This document shows positions 47,154 through 55,500 of a stretch of DNA of 64,000 nt, piece after piece. This stretch comes from a virus. The notes below the pieces were generated by a model. It did not search any database. It saw only the letters and a list, made by a program, of their open reading frames with translations, and was not told where the DNA came from. A program made the translations under genes and the position numbers. The DNA is taken from positions 118,740 to 182,739 of the IMG/VR virus record IMGVR_UViG_3300024054_000008. One strand, given 5' to 3'. Positions within the stretch are counted from its first letter, which is position 1. Each line of letters opens with the position of its first letter.

Positions 47154-47306
47154 TCGGAGACCGGCCTGCCGGGCGCATACTCGGGTCTGGGGTTCGAGCA
47201 TAGGGCGGGCGAGGACTGGAGGCGCGCATCGACGCGGCGCTCAAGGAGATCCAGGCCAAGCACACGGTCGTCAAGTGGACAATAAAGCTTTGGAAACGCC
47301 AATCAG
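47154..47306. other. Intergenic region with possible ORF remnant
   Basis: Codons from 47231 to 47335 read as protein (DAALKEIQAKHTVVKWTIKLWKRQ) and lie 5 nt after GGAGG, but begin with ATC rather than ATG, GTG or TTG. Either an unusual start or a mutated gene. Confidence 0.3.
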
Positions 47307-47549
47307 ATGATACTCGGTGCAATACGTCATGGTGACAGAGTAGCCATATATCGTGGAGATTTTTACGTCCAATTTAAAAATAAATTAGTACGCGTTCTTA
47401 AACAAAAACATCCGACTGGAACTCTTGTGGTGGATTTTAATGGTTCTGGATTTTATGTTCATGAAAGTGAATTACAGTTCCTTTCATGTGATGAATTTGA
47501 AACAATCATGTTGATGTTAGAACCTAACTGGGACACACAAATTCCATAA
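47307..47549 (+). CDS. Hypothetical protein
   Basis: 80 residues, beta-rich (GDRVAIYRGDFYVQFKNKLVRVLK), AT-rich between GC-rich neighbours. Ends LMLEPNWDTQIP. Not obviously linked to the VWA gene. Confidence 0.5.
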   Translation: MILGAIRHGDRVAIYRGDFYVQFKNKLVRVLKQKHPTGTLVVDFNGSGFYVHESELQFLSCDEFETIMLMLEPNWDTQIP

Positions 47550-47680
47550 GATTGTAAATTGGAACGTATTGCTTCTAGATCATTCTTGAAAAAGCTTGGC
47601 GGAGAAGAACCAATGTGTGATAATAATTGCACAATTGAAGGTCGACCGGCTCCGTGCGTATCGGTTGGTGGAGGTGACGT

Positions 47681-49237
47681 ATGTCGTTGGATAGGTTGAG
47701 CACACGATTGCAGGATTCGCGCGGCTTGCTGCGCGAAGACCAGGGCTTGCTGCGGGAACTTCAGCAGAAGGTGTCCGCTGCAATGACCAAGCTGGCACAA
47801 CAGCCGAAGAACGGGGGCCACCCGTTCCTCTTCGCGCTCACTGCTCCAAAGCCACACGAAGTGGTTGACAAGATCGGACACCAGCCAATCCGCACGGCAG
47901 CAACGGATGGCAAGCAGTTCTATTGGTATCCTGGGTTTCTCAAGAAGCTGGACGCGATGGAGATTTCCACCGTGATGCAGCACGAAGGATACCACGTGCT
48001 CTTCGACCACGTGCGTCGCGGAATGGGCCGCAACCACGACGTTTGGAACTGGGCCATCGACTATGTCGTCAACTGCGTGATCGAAATCGATCACGAGCAG
48101 CAGCAGCGACAGGGCGCTCTCTGGACGCCCAATCTCGGAACGCCTCTTCCGCTCAAGACCTTGCTCGATTGGCTGGATGCCAAGAAGGGTGCCAACCTTC
48201 CAAAGACCGGTGAGGACTCCGGCCTGATCTTCGCAGACAAGACCCTCCAGGGCCGCACTCCGGAGAGTATCTACGACGAGATCATGAAGCACTTGGAGAA
48301 TTCTCCCCGCAAATGCCCGGCCTGTGGCGGCGTCGGGAACAAGATCTTCAAGAAGAAGGGTGACCAAGAAGGCCAGGGCGGTTCCGGTGACCAGGACCAG
48401 GAAGGTGATGGTCAAGAACAGGACTCCGGCCGGGGCCAGGGACAGGGCGACCAAGAAGGCCAGGGCGGGGGCTGTGGACACGATCACTCCGACGATGGAG
48501 ATGGTCACGGCGGACACACCTGCAAAACCTGTGGCGGCAAGCTCCTTCCGATGGATGCCCATATCATGCCTGGCGTCACCAAGGAGGAAGCCGTTCAAGA
48601 GGCACTGCGCGCGGCCGATACTGCCAAGAAGATGCGCGGATTGGTGCCATCAGGTGTCGAAGATGTGCTGGGGGAATTGGAAAAGCCAACCCTCACCTGG
48701 CAGGACATCGTTCGGAACGCCGCCACGCGCAAGAAGATGGACGTCGGGAACAAGAACGATTGGAAGCGATTCCGTCGTCGTCCGATGTCATTCCCCATGC
48801 CGCAATACATGCCTCGCAAGCATGACCACCGACCCAAGGTGCTAGCGATGCTGGACACCTCAGGATCAATGGGCCAAGATGATCTCGTATACGGTGTCTC
48901 TCAGCTCCAGGTCCTCGGGGATGACATGGATCTTCTGATTGTCCCGTGCGACGCCCAGCCCTATTGGCAAGACGCCACTCTGGCAAAGAATCTCCGTGAT
49001 CTCAACCGCACGAAGGTCACGGGCAGGGGCGGAACGGTTTTCAATCAGTTCTTCGAGGAATTCCCGCGCAAGGTTGGCAGGGATTTCGACGTTGTGGTAG
49101 TCATCACAGATGGCTATTGCGGCGAAATCCCGATGGAGTTGAAACCACCGTGCGATGTCGTCTGGGTTCTCACACAAGACTTCGCCTACAACCCCACCTT
49201 CGGGCGCGTGGCTCCGATGAGAAACCGGAAGCTCTGA
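47681..49237 (+). CDS. VWA-domain and metallopeptidase-like protein (MoxR partner)
   Basis: 518 residues with the complete leader. The N-terminal part has HEGYHVLFDH (HExxH-type) and NWAIDYVVN, as in putative metallopeptidase domains next to VWA. The middle is Gln/Gly/Asp-rich with a zinc cluster (CPACGGVGN, CKTCGGKLL). C-terminal VWA with MIDAS LDTSGSMG. Works with the AAA+ protein at 45341 by family knowledge. Confidence 0.82.
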   Translation: MSLDRLSTRLQDSRGLLREDQGLLRELQQKVSAAMTKLAQQPKNGGHPFLFALTAPKPHEVVDKIGHQPIRTAATDGKQFYWYPGFLKKLDAMEISTVMQHEGYHVLFDHVRRGMGRNHDVWNWAIDYVVNCVIEIDHEQQQRQGALWTPNLGTPLPLKTLLDWLDAKKGANLPKTGEDSGLIFADKTLQGRTPESIYDEIMKHLENSPRKCPACGGVGNKIFKKKGDQEGQGGSGDQDQEGDGQEQDSGRGQGQGDQEGQGGGCGHDHSDDGDGHGGHTCKTCGGKLLPMDAHIMPGVTKEEAVQEALRAADTAKKMRGLVPSGVEDVLGELEKPTLTWQDIVRNAATRKKMDVGNKNDWKRFRRRPMSFPMPQYMPRKHDHRPKVLAMLDTSGSMGQDDLVYGVSQLQVLGDDMDLLIVPCDAQPYWQDATLAKNLRDLNRTKVTGRGGTVFNQFFEEFPRKVGRDFDVVVVITDGYCGEIPMELKPPCDVVWVLTQDFAYNPTFGRVAPMRNRKL

Positions 49238-49250
49238 GACCGGTCAGACG

Positions 49251-49286
49251 ACCCTATGCCATACATTTGAATTGTATGGCATAGGG
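49251..49286. terminator. Perfect 15-bp hairpin
   Basis: ACCCTATGCCATACA pairs with TGTATGGCATAGGGT around a 6-nt loop, 14 nt after the VWA gene. The TATGCCATA core recurs at 12160, 12800, 13155 and 61540. Confidence 0.8.
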
Positions 49287-49329
49287 TCGGGAACGAAACC
49301 GCACAATCGATGACTGTATCGAGGTCGTA

Positions 49330-49782
49330 ATGGGTGACACAACAGGCATCCGCAAGTGCAATTCACGCGTGATGAAAACGCCACGCAGGAAAAAAGTGGC
49401 TGTGGCTGGGAGAAAAATTCCAAGCAAAAAAGTCCGAGACGCACGTCTCATGCCTTGTGGTCAAAAGGCGGTGATTTCTTATGATGTCAAATATACTTTG
49501 GGCCGCCGCGTCGTACATTTTTGTGAGGAACACGATCCAAAAACTAATATAGTTGGTGATATTGTCGAAGCACTCAACTCTCAACATTGGCGTGTCGTCG
49601 AACACGTATGCCGTCTAGAAAGTGTCACATCAATTTCTGAGCAGCAAAGCAACAGATTTGTTGATTCACTCATTATCATGATGGACCATAAAAGCAAAAG
49701 TCGCATGTCACTTGACGATTGGCATCGGGCCGTTGACACGGCTTGGAGAATAGCCGCTGCCAAATCTGTCGTAGATGGGTGA
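49330..49782 (+). CDS. Basic hypothetical protein with shared tail
   Basis: 150 residues. Basic start (RVMKTPRRKKVAVAGRKIPSKK), a CEE/HxC-like centre, and helices ending WRIAAAKSVVDG. First gene of a five-gene forward operon of tail-bearing proteins. Confidence 0.58.
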   Translation: MGDTTGIRKCNSRVMKTPRRKKVAVAGRKIPSKKVRDARLMPCGQKAVISYDVKYTLGRRVVHFCEEHDPKTNIVGDIVEALNSQHWRVVEHVCRLESVTSISEQQSNRFVDSLIIMMDHKSKSRMSLDDWHRAVDTAWRIAAAKSVVDG

Positions 49783-49785
49783 TAT

Positions 49786-50121
49786 ATGAACAAAATTTAT
49801 CTACAATCTCTCTTCCCTGAACTCACTGACGAGAAATTTGAGAAAAAGAGGAAAGAAGCCGTTGAAGAATTGCTTGAATGGCTGTGGGCATACGCTACGT
49901 TCGCTGGCGTTTTCAGTGAAAAAAGTTTGCAGCAAATCGAAGAAATGGACGTAGAATTTGCAAGCAAGCTCATCAAACTTTCAAATCATGGCAATTTCGA
50001 TTTGATTGAACACCTCGCCAGATTTGGCAAGAAATACAAAACCAAATCGATGTTTATTGACAAAACAGCTGTTGAAGAAGTTGTCGATCTGCTCAAAACC
50101 AAGGCCGTGACTCAAACATGA
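49786..50121 (+). CDS. Helical protein with shared-like tail
   Basis: 111 residues, helical (ELTDEKFEKKRKEAVEELLEWLW), ending LLKTKAVTQT. ATGA overlap with the next gene. Confidence 0.55.
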   Translation: MNKIYLQSLFPELTDEKFEKKRKEAVEELLEWLWAYATFAGVFSEKSLQQIEEMDVEFASKLIKLSNHGNFDLIEHLARFGKKYKTKSMFIDKTAVEEVVDLLKTKAVTQT

Positions 50122-50348
50122 TTGAACTTTGCCAAAGGTGTAAGTGTGATTTTGCTATGTATTATATATTGGTAAAATTTCCTGTAGATTATCAAGGAAG
50201 CAGTTATTCACAACACCAAACAGCTTGTAAAGATTGCTTTGCGGACATTGAGAGAAATACCCACGAATTTGAGAAAAAAATTGTGGTGTTTGGAACCAAG
50301 GAAGAGTGGGAAAAAGATCGATTGGTCAAACAGGTGATTGAGTCATGA
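50118..50348 (+). CDS. Zinc-type small protein with shared tail
   Basis: 76 residues: CQRCKCDF and CKDCFADI make a C-x2-C...C-x2-C site; ends DRLVKQVIES. Coupled by ATGA to both neighbours. Confidence 0.6.
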   Translation: MIELCQRCKCDFAMYYILVKFPVDYQGSSYSQHQTACKDCFADIERNTHEFEKKIVVFGTKEEWEKDRLVKQVIES

Positions 50349-50530
50349 CTGGATGTTTCCCAAATTGTAAAAACAACATCAAACATTATGTGCTTGAAGA
50401 CAACTTATACCAAAATACTTATACTAAACTTTGTGGTGAATGTTTACATAGAAAAATGTTAAACGGTTTCGTTATCAAAATATTCGAAAATGAAGATGAA
50501 TGGGCGACCGAACAAGTAATTAAGTCATGA
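50345..50530 (+). CDS. Zinc-type small protein with shared tail
   Basis: 61 residues: CFPNCKNN and CGECLHRK pairs, same plan as the upstream neighbour (which has FGTKEEWEKDR where this has FENEDEWATEQ), so the two are tandem paralogues. Ends EQVIKS. Confidence 0.6.
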   Translation: MTGCFPNCKNNIKHYVLEDNLYQNTYTKLCGECLHRKMLNGFVIKIFENEDEWATEQVIKS

Positions 50531-50844
50531 ACCAAGACATGAGTTATTTGGTTCGAAGAATCGAACAGCATTTCAAATCGTTTGGTAATTGTGTGTACAT
50601 CAAATTTCGTTTTGGCGCAACCGATGTGCTATCGATTTTGATCGCGAGTGCGAACAACATCGAGAATTCATACGAACTCATGAAAATCGTTTCAGATTGT
50701 CTTGGAACGGATAAAATCAGCCAACACAACTGGAGCTCAGGCGGGTGTGACACTTGTGGTCATGGCAGCACCAATTATGTTGAGCTACACGTAGAAGGTT
50801 ATAATTTTGACCAACTCAAAGCCGCTGAAATTTTAGAAATTTAA
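50527..50844 (+). CDS. Hypothetical protein with shared-like tail
   Basis: 105 residues with a beta N-terminus (FGNCVYIKFRFGATDVLSI), CDTCGHG in the middle, and end LKAAEILEI. Convergent with the lipoprotein gene and not followed by an overlapping start. Confidence 0.55.
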   Translation: MNQDMSYLVRRIEQHFKSFGNCVYIKFRFGATDVLSILIASANNIENSYELMKIVSDCLGTDKISQHNWSSGGCDTCGHGSTNYVELHVEGYNFDQLKAAEILEI

Positions 50845-51152
50845 CTACAAGTTGTGTCAAATTCAGCGCAGGTCTTGGCATCTTTCCAACAAGAAACGTT
50901 GAGAACTGTGCCAGAGTTTATTAAATGCCGGCAAGCTTTCTCACACGTGTCTAGATTCTTGTCTTCTTGATTCTGCAATTCACCCAGGATATCAGCGCAC
51001 TTCAGCTCCTCTAGCCGTGCGCACCCGGCCACGCAATCGTCTGGCTTCTCTATCGGCATCGGTCGGTCCGCTGGGCGCGTCGGGCACGCCGAGACAGAAA
51101 ACAACGCGACAATTGCGCCCGCTCGCGCTAACTTAGACCTAAGTTGTCTCAT
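50841..51152 (-). CDS. Cys-rich lipoprotein
   Basis: 103 residues. Signal peptide with lipobox VSAC (Cys 23), then eight Cys (CVAGCARLEELKC, C-x3-C, CAEFDTTC). Third envelope-type Cys-rich protein of the window. Its start overlaps the protease stop, so the two are made together. Confidence 0.7.
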   Translation of the reverse strand: MRQLRSKLARAGAIVALFSVSACPTRPADRPMPIEKPDDCVAGCARLEELKCADILGELQNQEDKNLDTCEKACRHLINSGTVLNVSCWKDAKTCAEFDTTCS

Positions 51153-51961
51153 GTTCTCAGCGCCTTTCCTCTAGTAAACGTCCAGCCGTCCTCAGCTAAA
51201 CCTGAAGTAAACCACGCTGGAGTCAAATAAGCATAACCTCCATTTCTCCAGTCGGTACCCCATGAGTTCCTAATTTTTATGTTATCTCCGTATTTTCCAA
51301 CAGCACCTATGCAATGATATCCTATAATTTCTTCAGATTTACCTGGCGGTTGAATCAATTCCGGACCATCGTTTTCTTGAAATGAACTCGTAACTGGGAT
51401 TGCGAACACAACCGGTTGCTTTGCTAGCAAAGCTTTGTGGAAATCATCTAAAAGTTCATCTCCGGATGAGTCAAACCTGTAATAACTGTCGATTCGGTTT
51501 TTTAAAGCTCTGAAAGTTGCTTTCAAACTTGGTCGTCTATTGATGTTATTCAAATCGAACGGCCACATAGACTCTGGGCAAACGCCGCATTTACTAATGG
51601 CTTTCATTGCGGCTCGTATGAACATGCCTTCATCTTTTATTTCAAATTCTTTCATTTTACCTGAATCAATCAATTCTGCGTACATGATACAGCGGCCGTT
51701 CCAATAAATTTGGAGTCGCGATATATCTTCAACTTTTTCACCGTCCAGCGCTGTCGCCAGCTCGAACATGTCAGCCGTGCCGTTGGCGACGCACGACGAT
51801 GACCACGCTTGCTGGCTCACGGTCGTCATCGTGGCCTCGACCAGCTCGACCAGGTCGATGTCGCCTGAGCCAACAGAAAGCTTGGGCAGGAGTTCTTTAA
51901 ACGACCGATCTTGTGCGTCGTACGGGTCGCGTTGAAAACCACTTGGTTGAAAATTTGACAT
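51149..51961 (-). CDS. Papain-like (C1A) cysteine protease
   Basis: 270 residues. QQAWSSSCVANGTA gives the oxyanion Gln and catalytic Cys; GYHCIGAVGKYGDNIKIRNSWGTDWRNGGYAYL gives catalytic His and Asn (NSWG). No pro-region or clear signal peptide. Phage-encoded papain-like enzymes are rare and may mature virion or host proteins. The next gene is a lipoprotein. Confidence 0.85.
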   Translation of the reverse strand: MSNFQPSGFQRDPYDAQDRSFKELLPKLSVGSGDIDLVELVEATMTTVSQQAWSSSCVANGTADMFELATALDGEKVEDISRLQIYWNGRCIMYAELIDSGKMKEFEIKDEGMFIRAAMKAISKCGVCPESMWPFDLNNINRRPSLKATFRALKNRIDSYYRFDSSGDELLDDFHKALLAKQPVVFAIPVTSSFQENDGPELIQPPGKSEEIIGYHCIGAVGKYGDNIKIRNSWGTDWRNGGYAYLTPAWFTSGLAEDGWTFTRGKALRT

Positions 51962-51987
51962 CGTATTCACGATACCAAATCAAGAAT

Positions 51988-52299
51988 TTATGAATTTACA
52001 AGGTCCTGAGTCAACATGTCATTAATTGCATCCAGAATTCTTTCAACTGTAATTCCCCCATCGATTGGGAAAGTTTTTCCTAAAGCACGACTGGTTAATA
52101 TTGGCCTTCCGCCTGAGTTAATTTCACCGTCCGCAACACGAATCATAAATGCTGGAGAAAATCCACGTCCGTCGTAGATCGGGTCCCTTTGCATTAAGTA
52201 AACAACTTTTCCGCGAAAGGCAAAATACGGATCTCGTTTACCAAGCTCAAATCTAAGAATAGCTCGGCTGAAAACTTTGCGCTCAGCTTCCGTGATCAT
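51988..52299 (-). CDS. Hypothetical protein with shared tail
   Basis: 103 residues with SRAILRFELGKRDPYFAFRGKVVYLMQRDP and end DMLTQDLVNS. ATGA overlap with the upstream gene. Precedes the protease gene on the same strand. Confidence 0.57.
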   Translation of the reverse strand: MITEAERKVFSRAILRFELGKRDPYFAFRGKVVYLMQRDPIYDGRGFSPAFMIRVADGEINSGGRPILTSRALGKTFPIDGGITVERILDAINDMLTQDLVNS

Positions 52300-52709
52300 C
52301 CATCAATCACTTCTCTAGTTCGTTTGTAGAGCTTACCAACTGCAGAAACAAATGCACCCCAACCAAGGTGTTTTTTCATTTTCCATCCAATTGTGTAATT
52401 CATCCTTGCTTTAACTGCATTTTGAACAACATTTTTATAACCGTCAGATAGTGCTAGATTCCACAGGTACTTGGCGATTTTCTCGCTCATGAGAAAATTC
52501 AAAAATTCAGAGTATAAACATTCTTGTTCGACAATTACTGAACCAACATCTGAATCATGCAGTCCTCTGTTTATGAAGTCCTTGACTTCCAATTTAGAGT
52601 ACCATTCATTGATTTTGTCTTCTAACCCAATGTTATCAAAAAATGCGTTTAATAGCCCAAGACCAATAGCTTCTCCACCTGTTACACTTGAAATGTTAAC
52701 CCAATTCAT
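52296..52709 (-). CDS. Hypothetical helical protein with shared tail
   Basis: 137 residues, helical, with a Trp-rich part (GWKMKKHLGWGAFVSAVGK) and end LYKRTREVIDG. ATGA overlap with the BRCT gene. Confidence 0.57.
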   Translation of the reverse strand: MNWVNISSVTGGEAIGLGLLNAFFDNIGLEDKINEWYSKLEVKDFINRGLHDSDVGSVIVEQECLYSEFLNFLMSEKIAKYLWNLALSDGYKNVVQNAVKARMNYTIGWKMKKHLGWGAFVSAVGKLYKRTREVIDG

Positions 52710-53035
52710 TCGTCAGATTTGGTAAGAAGATCGAGAAGCTGCTTCTCGTTGATGATTTTCACACCCATCTGCTCGGCCTTGCGGAGCTTGTTGGACTTGG
52801 TTCCATCAATGGACCCAGTCGTCCAAACCTTGTTGGTGCAGAGGTAGTTTACACCCCAAGTGACAGCTTTCTCGAAAGTCATGCCGGCCATTTCAACGAT
52901 ACGTTGATAATCGTCCCTCGGCAAGCCAAGGTGACCAGTAAACGCAATGCGCTTGCCGCGTGTCCACTTCGTTGGGACCGGTTCGAGAACCTGAAGCGTT
53001 CTGGCTTCGTCAGACATCTCATTCTCTCTGGCCAT
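52706..53035 (-). CDS. Stand-alone BRCT-domain protein
   Basis: 109 residues from ATG 53035 with TTCGTATCG...GGAGGT leader. RIAFTGHLGLPRDDYQRIVEMAGM, a GVNYL-type strand and KAEQMGVKIINEKQLLDLL are the order of a BRCT fold, as at the end of NAD-dependent DNA ligases. Probably binds DNA ends or phosphopeptides in repair; its gene is separate from the ATP-dependent ligase at 36860. Confidence 0.75.
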   Translation of the reverse strand: MARENEMSDEARTLQVLEPVPTKWTRGKRIAFTGHLGLPRDDYQRIVEMAGMTFEKAVTWGVNYLCTNKVWTTGSIDGTKSNKLRKAEQMGVKIINEKQLLDLLTKSDE

Positions 53036-53087
53036 GCTGACCTCCACAATCGATACGAACACGGAGCTCGGACTTGCAGTTATTGCA

Positions 53088-53826
53088 TCATCTGTCCAAG
53101 ACTTCACTAGTATAAATTTGTTCTAAAATGTCTTTCCATATGCGATCGATGTGACCTTCATCAATTAATTCTTTTTCACATAATTCTCTGAGTTCCAGAA
53201 CTTTTGAAGTCGTTGAACCCCTGCTTTCGAAATCAGGATGCGACGACACTAACACAGTAGATAATTTTTTAGCGAGTTTGATTGCGCTACGTGCCGAGTT
53301 TTCATTCATGTTTGTTTTCTGAAAAATTTTTGAACCATCTTGCCCGTATTTGTCAAAAACCCAATAGTTTGAAGATTTTGATGATCTAATATGGCCGAGA
53401 TTATACCCAGAATCCAATGAATGAATTCTTCCATATTCATTCATTTGTCGACTAGTATCAGAGGTTATATACACTTCCCTATGAACGACTGGTTGTGCTG
53501 AATAAGTGTTGTTTTCTGGATTAGCAAGTTTGATTATGATAGTCGATAAATTCGGCAGCTCTTCTTTTGAAGCTTCAACATATGGTGTGACGTGTGTCTT
53601 ACGGATAACATACGAATCCTGAGTTGTGTATGTCTTGTCACTATATCTTCCATATAATCCAGAAAATAGAACTCGCGTTTTCGGAATTCTTCCGTTTTCT
53701 AATTCTTTCAAATATTTTTCGGCAAATTTACCAAATCTAGCAAGTCTCTTTAAACCACGAATAAAGTCTATCGTCTCATCATCACCATGAATTTGCCCAA
53801 CAACGATGTCAGGAATTTTTTTTCAC
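53088..53826 (-). pseudogene. Hypothetical gene with N-terminal frameshift, shared tail
   Basis: The main frame (53088-53711 and open upstream) is protein-like back to IPDIVVGQIHGDDETIDFIRGLKRLARFGKFAEKYL near 53818. A GTG at 53826 overlaps the upstream TGA but is out of frame by one base because of an eight-A run; seven A would give a full 246-residue protein. Ends QIYTSEVLDR. Confidence 0.6.
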
Positions 53827-54263
53827 GATTCAATAACTTCCGTCGCTTTATATTCTCTATAAATTTCTTCGCAAGCACTAACGAAAGACTTTGCAAATAA
53901 CTTGGGTAACAATTCTAAATTAGAAAGGGAGACTTTTCGTTTAGAAAGAAAACATGACTCGTTAGCAAACATTCGTGCTTGATAAGCCGAAATTGTAACA
54001 GTTTTTGAATTTACATATACCTTGAACCTAAACGGCATATCTTTGTAAGCAACATCATCATCAAAATCATTAATCGTTTTCTTTAAAAAATTCGAAGCAA
54101 GCGCTTTTCTAATTTTCTTTCGCGTTTCACTTTCGAACTTTTCACGTGAAGCCGCGGCTTTTTTGCTTTTCTCAGAATTGAGTTTCTTCAACTCCCTTAT
54201 CAAGAGACGACCCTGGTTCGGATTCAAAGAATCAAAATAAGAAAGAACATCTGCTTTAGTCAC
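53823..54263 (-). CDS. Basic hypothetical protein with shared tail
   Basis: 146 residues: helical basic N-terminus (LIRELKKLNSEKSKKAAASREKFESETRKK), a beta centre and end EYKATEVIES. Coupled upstream by ATGA. Confidence 0.58.
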   Translation of the reverse strand: MTKADVLSYFDSLNPNQGRLLIRELKKLNSEKSKKAAASREKFESETRKKIRKALASNFLKKTINDFDDDVAYKDMPFRFKVYVNSKTVTISAYQARMFANESCFLSKRKVSLSNLELLPKLFAKSFVSACEEIYREYKATEVIES

Positions 54264-54514
54264 GGTACGACCTCACAGAATAATAAAACTAACACTAAAT
54301 CAGTGACTGGAATGTGTGTTAGTTGCGAAGCCGACGACAGACCGACGCCAGCTTCAGCATGCCATGTTCGAGTTTTCACCTTGTAATTTTTCCCGCCAAA
54401 TCTCACGATATCATCAACATCAGGTGCTGCACGTGCTCTACCATCAAACACTGGTATAAACTCACCACCATCTTGAATGAGAACTGAGTACCTAAGCAAT
54501 GTGTCGCTGGTCAA
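54260..54514 (-). CDS. Small beta-rich protein
   Basis: 84 residues (LRYSVLIQDGGEFIPVFDGRARAAPD), with a KVKTRTWHAEAGVG strand pair. No shared tail. Overlaps both neighbours by ATGA-type junctions. Confidence 0.55.
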   Translation of the reverse strand: MTSDTLLRYSVLIQDGGEFIPVFDGRARAAPDVDDIVRFGGKNYKVKTRTWHAEAGVGLSSASQLTHIPVTDLVLVLLFCEVVP

Positions 54515-54834
54515 TTTACGTCTCCGTCTGAGAAGTACCTTGCAAAGACGTCCGGCCCTTGCCCGCGAACGATGAAAGACATCTTCCCAGATGTCACTTC
54601 GTACTTTTGGAAAATCGGCTCTGTCACCGTTCCTCTTGCAACCATTGGGACGTGTTTGGCTGATCTCAAATTTGCAAGATCTTTTTCCGTAAAGCGCGTA
54701 TTTGTGCGCATATTCATCGGTGCCTTCGTCATAAACAAGAACTTCAAAAAATCAAGCAATTCGTCGAATTCCTCCTCACTCATCACAATTGATGTCAAAG
54801 TTTCTCCATCGAAGACGAACTCATGTTTGGTCAT
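54511..54834 (-). CDS. Hypothetical protein
   Basis: 107 residues behind GCGTACCGG...GGAGGT. Acidic helix EEEFDELLDFLKF then MNMRTNTRFTEKDLANLRS. First gene of the operon to 53088. Confidence 0.57.
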   Translation of the reverse strand: MTKHEFVFDGETLTSIVMSEEEFDELLDFLKFLFMTKAPMNMRTNTRFTEKDLANLRSAKHVPMVARGTVTEPIFQKYEVTSGKMSFIVRGQGPDVFARYFSDGDVN

Positions 54835-54888
54835 TGCACACCTCCATCATCCGGTACGCACGAGCCAGCCGCAGCTCCGATGAACAGA

Positions 54889-55443
54889 TCAGCCTTCTAG
54901 AATTTCTTCAGTAAGAGCCTCTTTGAAAAGAATCTTTATTTCGTCCTCCGATAAACCGATATTAAGAGCGTATTTCAAATTGGCTCTAATTGCAGATTTT
55001 ACTTTTGTTTTCAAAACTGCTACTCTGGCATCTTTTCTTTTACCAGAATCGACAACTTTCATGGCTTCGTTAATGGCTTGCCTGTAAAGCCACTTACCAT
55101 GTTCAAACAAATTTTCTTCTTCAATCAACATTTCTGAAACATATGTCATATGTGACGCAATAAACCCGTTACCTTCACCAATCATTTGCTTTTTCGCAAG
55201 TGGTGTAAAAATCGAATTAAACAACTCCTCTACCATGCTGTTCGATGGATCTTTCTCGAATTGGTTTTTGACAAACCCCTCCGTAAAAGAAATGCGGGCA
55301 GTCCTTCTGGACTCACCCATACGAAATCGGACTTGAATTTGCAAGGCATGCCTTGTCGGACTTGCCGAAATGACAATTGCATTTGGCAGCTCCTTGAGAG
55401 CCTCAGTTTTGATGGTTTCAAAAAGTTCTTTATGATTTCTCAT
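54889..55443 (-). CDS. Long shared-tail family protein
   Basis: 184 residues. Middle FRMGESRRTARISFTEGF; C-terminal KRKDARVAVLKTKVKSAIR, LKYALNIGLSEDEIKILFKEALTEEILEG. The last 55 residues align in type with 41678 and 58043. No overlapping gene follows. Confidence 0.6.
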   Translation of the reverse strand: MRNHKELFETIKTEALKELPNAIVISASPTRHALQIQVRFRMGESRRTARISFTEGFVKNQFEKDPSNSMVEELFNSIFTPLAKKQMIGEGNGFIASHMTYVSEMLIEEENLFEHGKWLYRQAINEAMKVVDSGKRKDARVAVLKTKVKSAIRANLKYALNIGLSEDEIKILFKEALTEEILEG

Positions 55444-55461
55444 AATCTTCCTCCTAAGTGC

Positions 55462-55497
55462 AGAGGGGCTGGGCCCGTTTCCGAACCCAGCCCCTCT
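55462..55497. terminator. Terminator hairpin
   Basis: AGAGGGGCTGGG pairs with CCCAGCCCCTCT around a 12-nt loop, followed on the forward strand by TTTT; between the genes at 54889 and 55501. Confidence 0.75.
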
Positions 55498-55500
55498 TTT

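Noticed and set aside
47459-48598. 379-codon reverse ORF
   Set aside because: Antisense shadow of the VWA gene; hydrophobic Val/Leu runs mirror the Gln/Asp-rich repeat on the sense strand.
54144-54159. Second parS-like hit (TTTTCACGTGAAGC)
   Set aside because: Only about 12 of 16 matches and inside a protein-coding gene.
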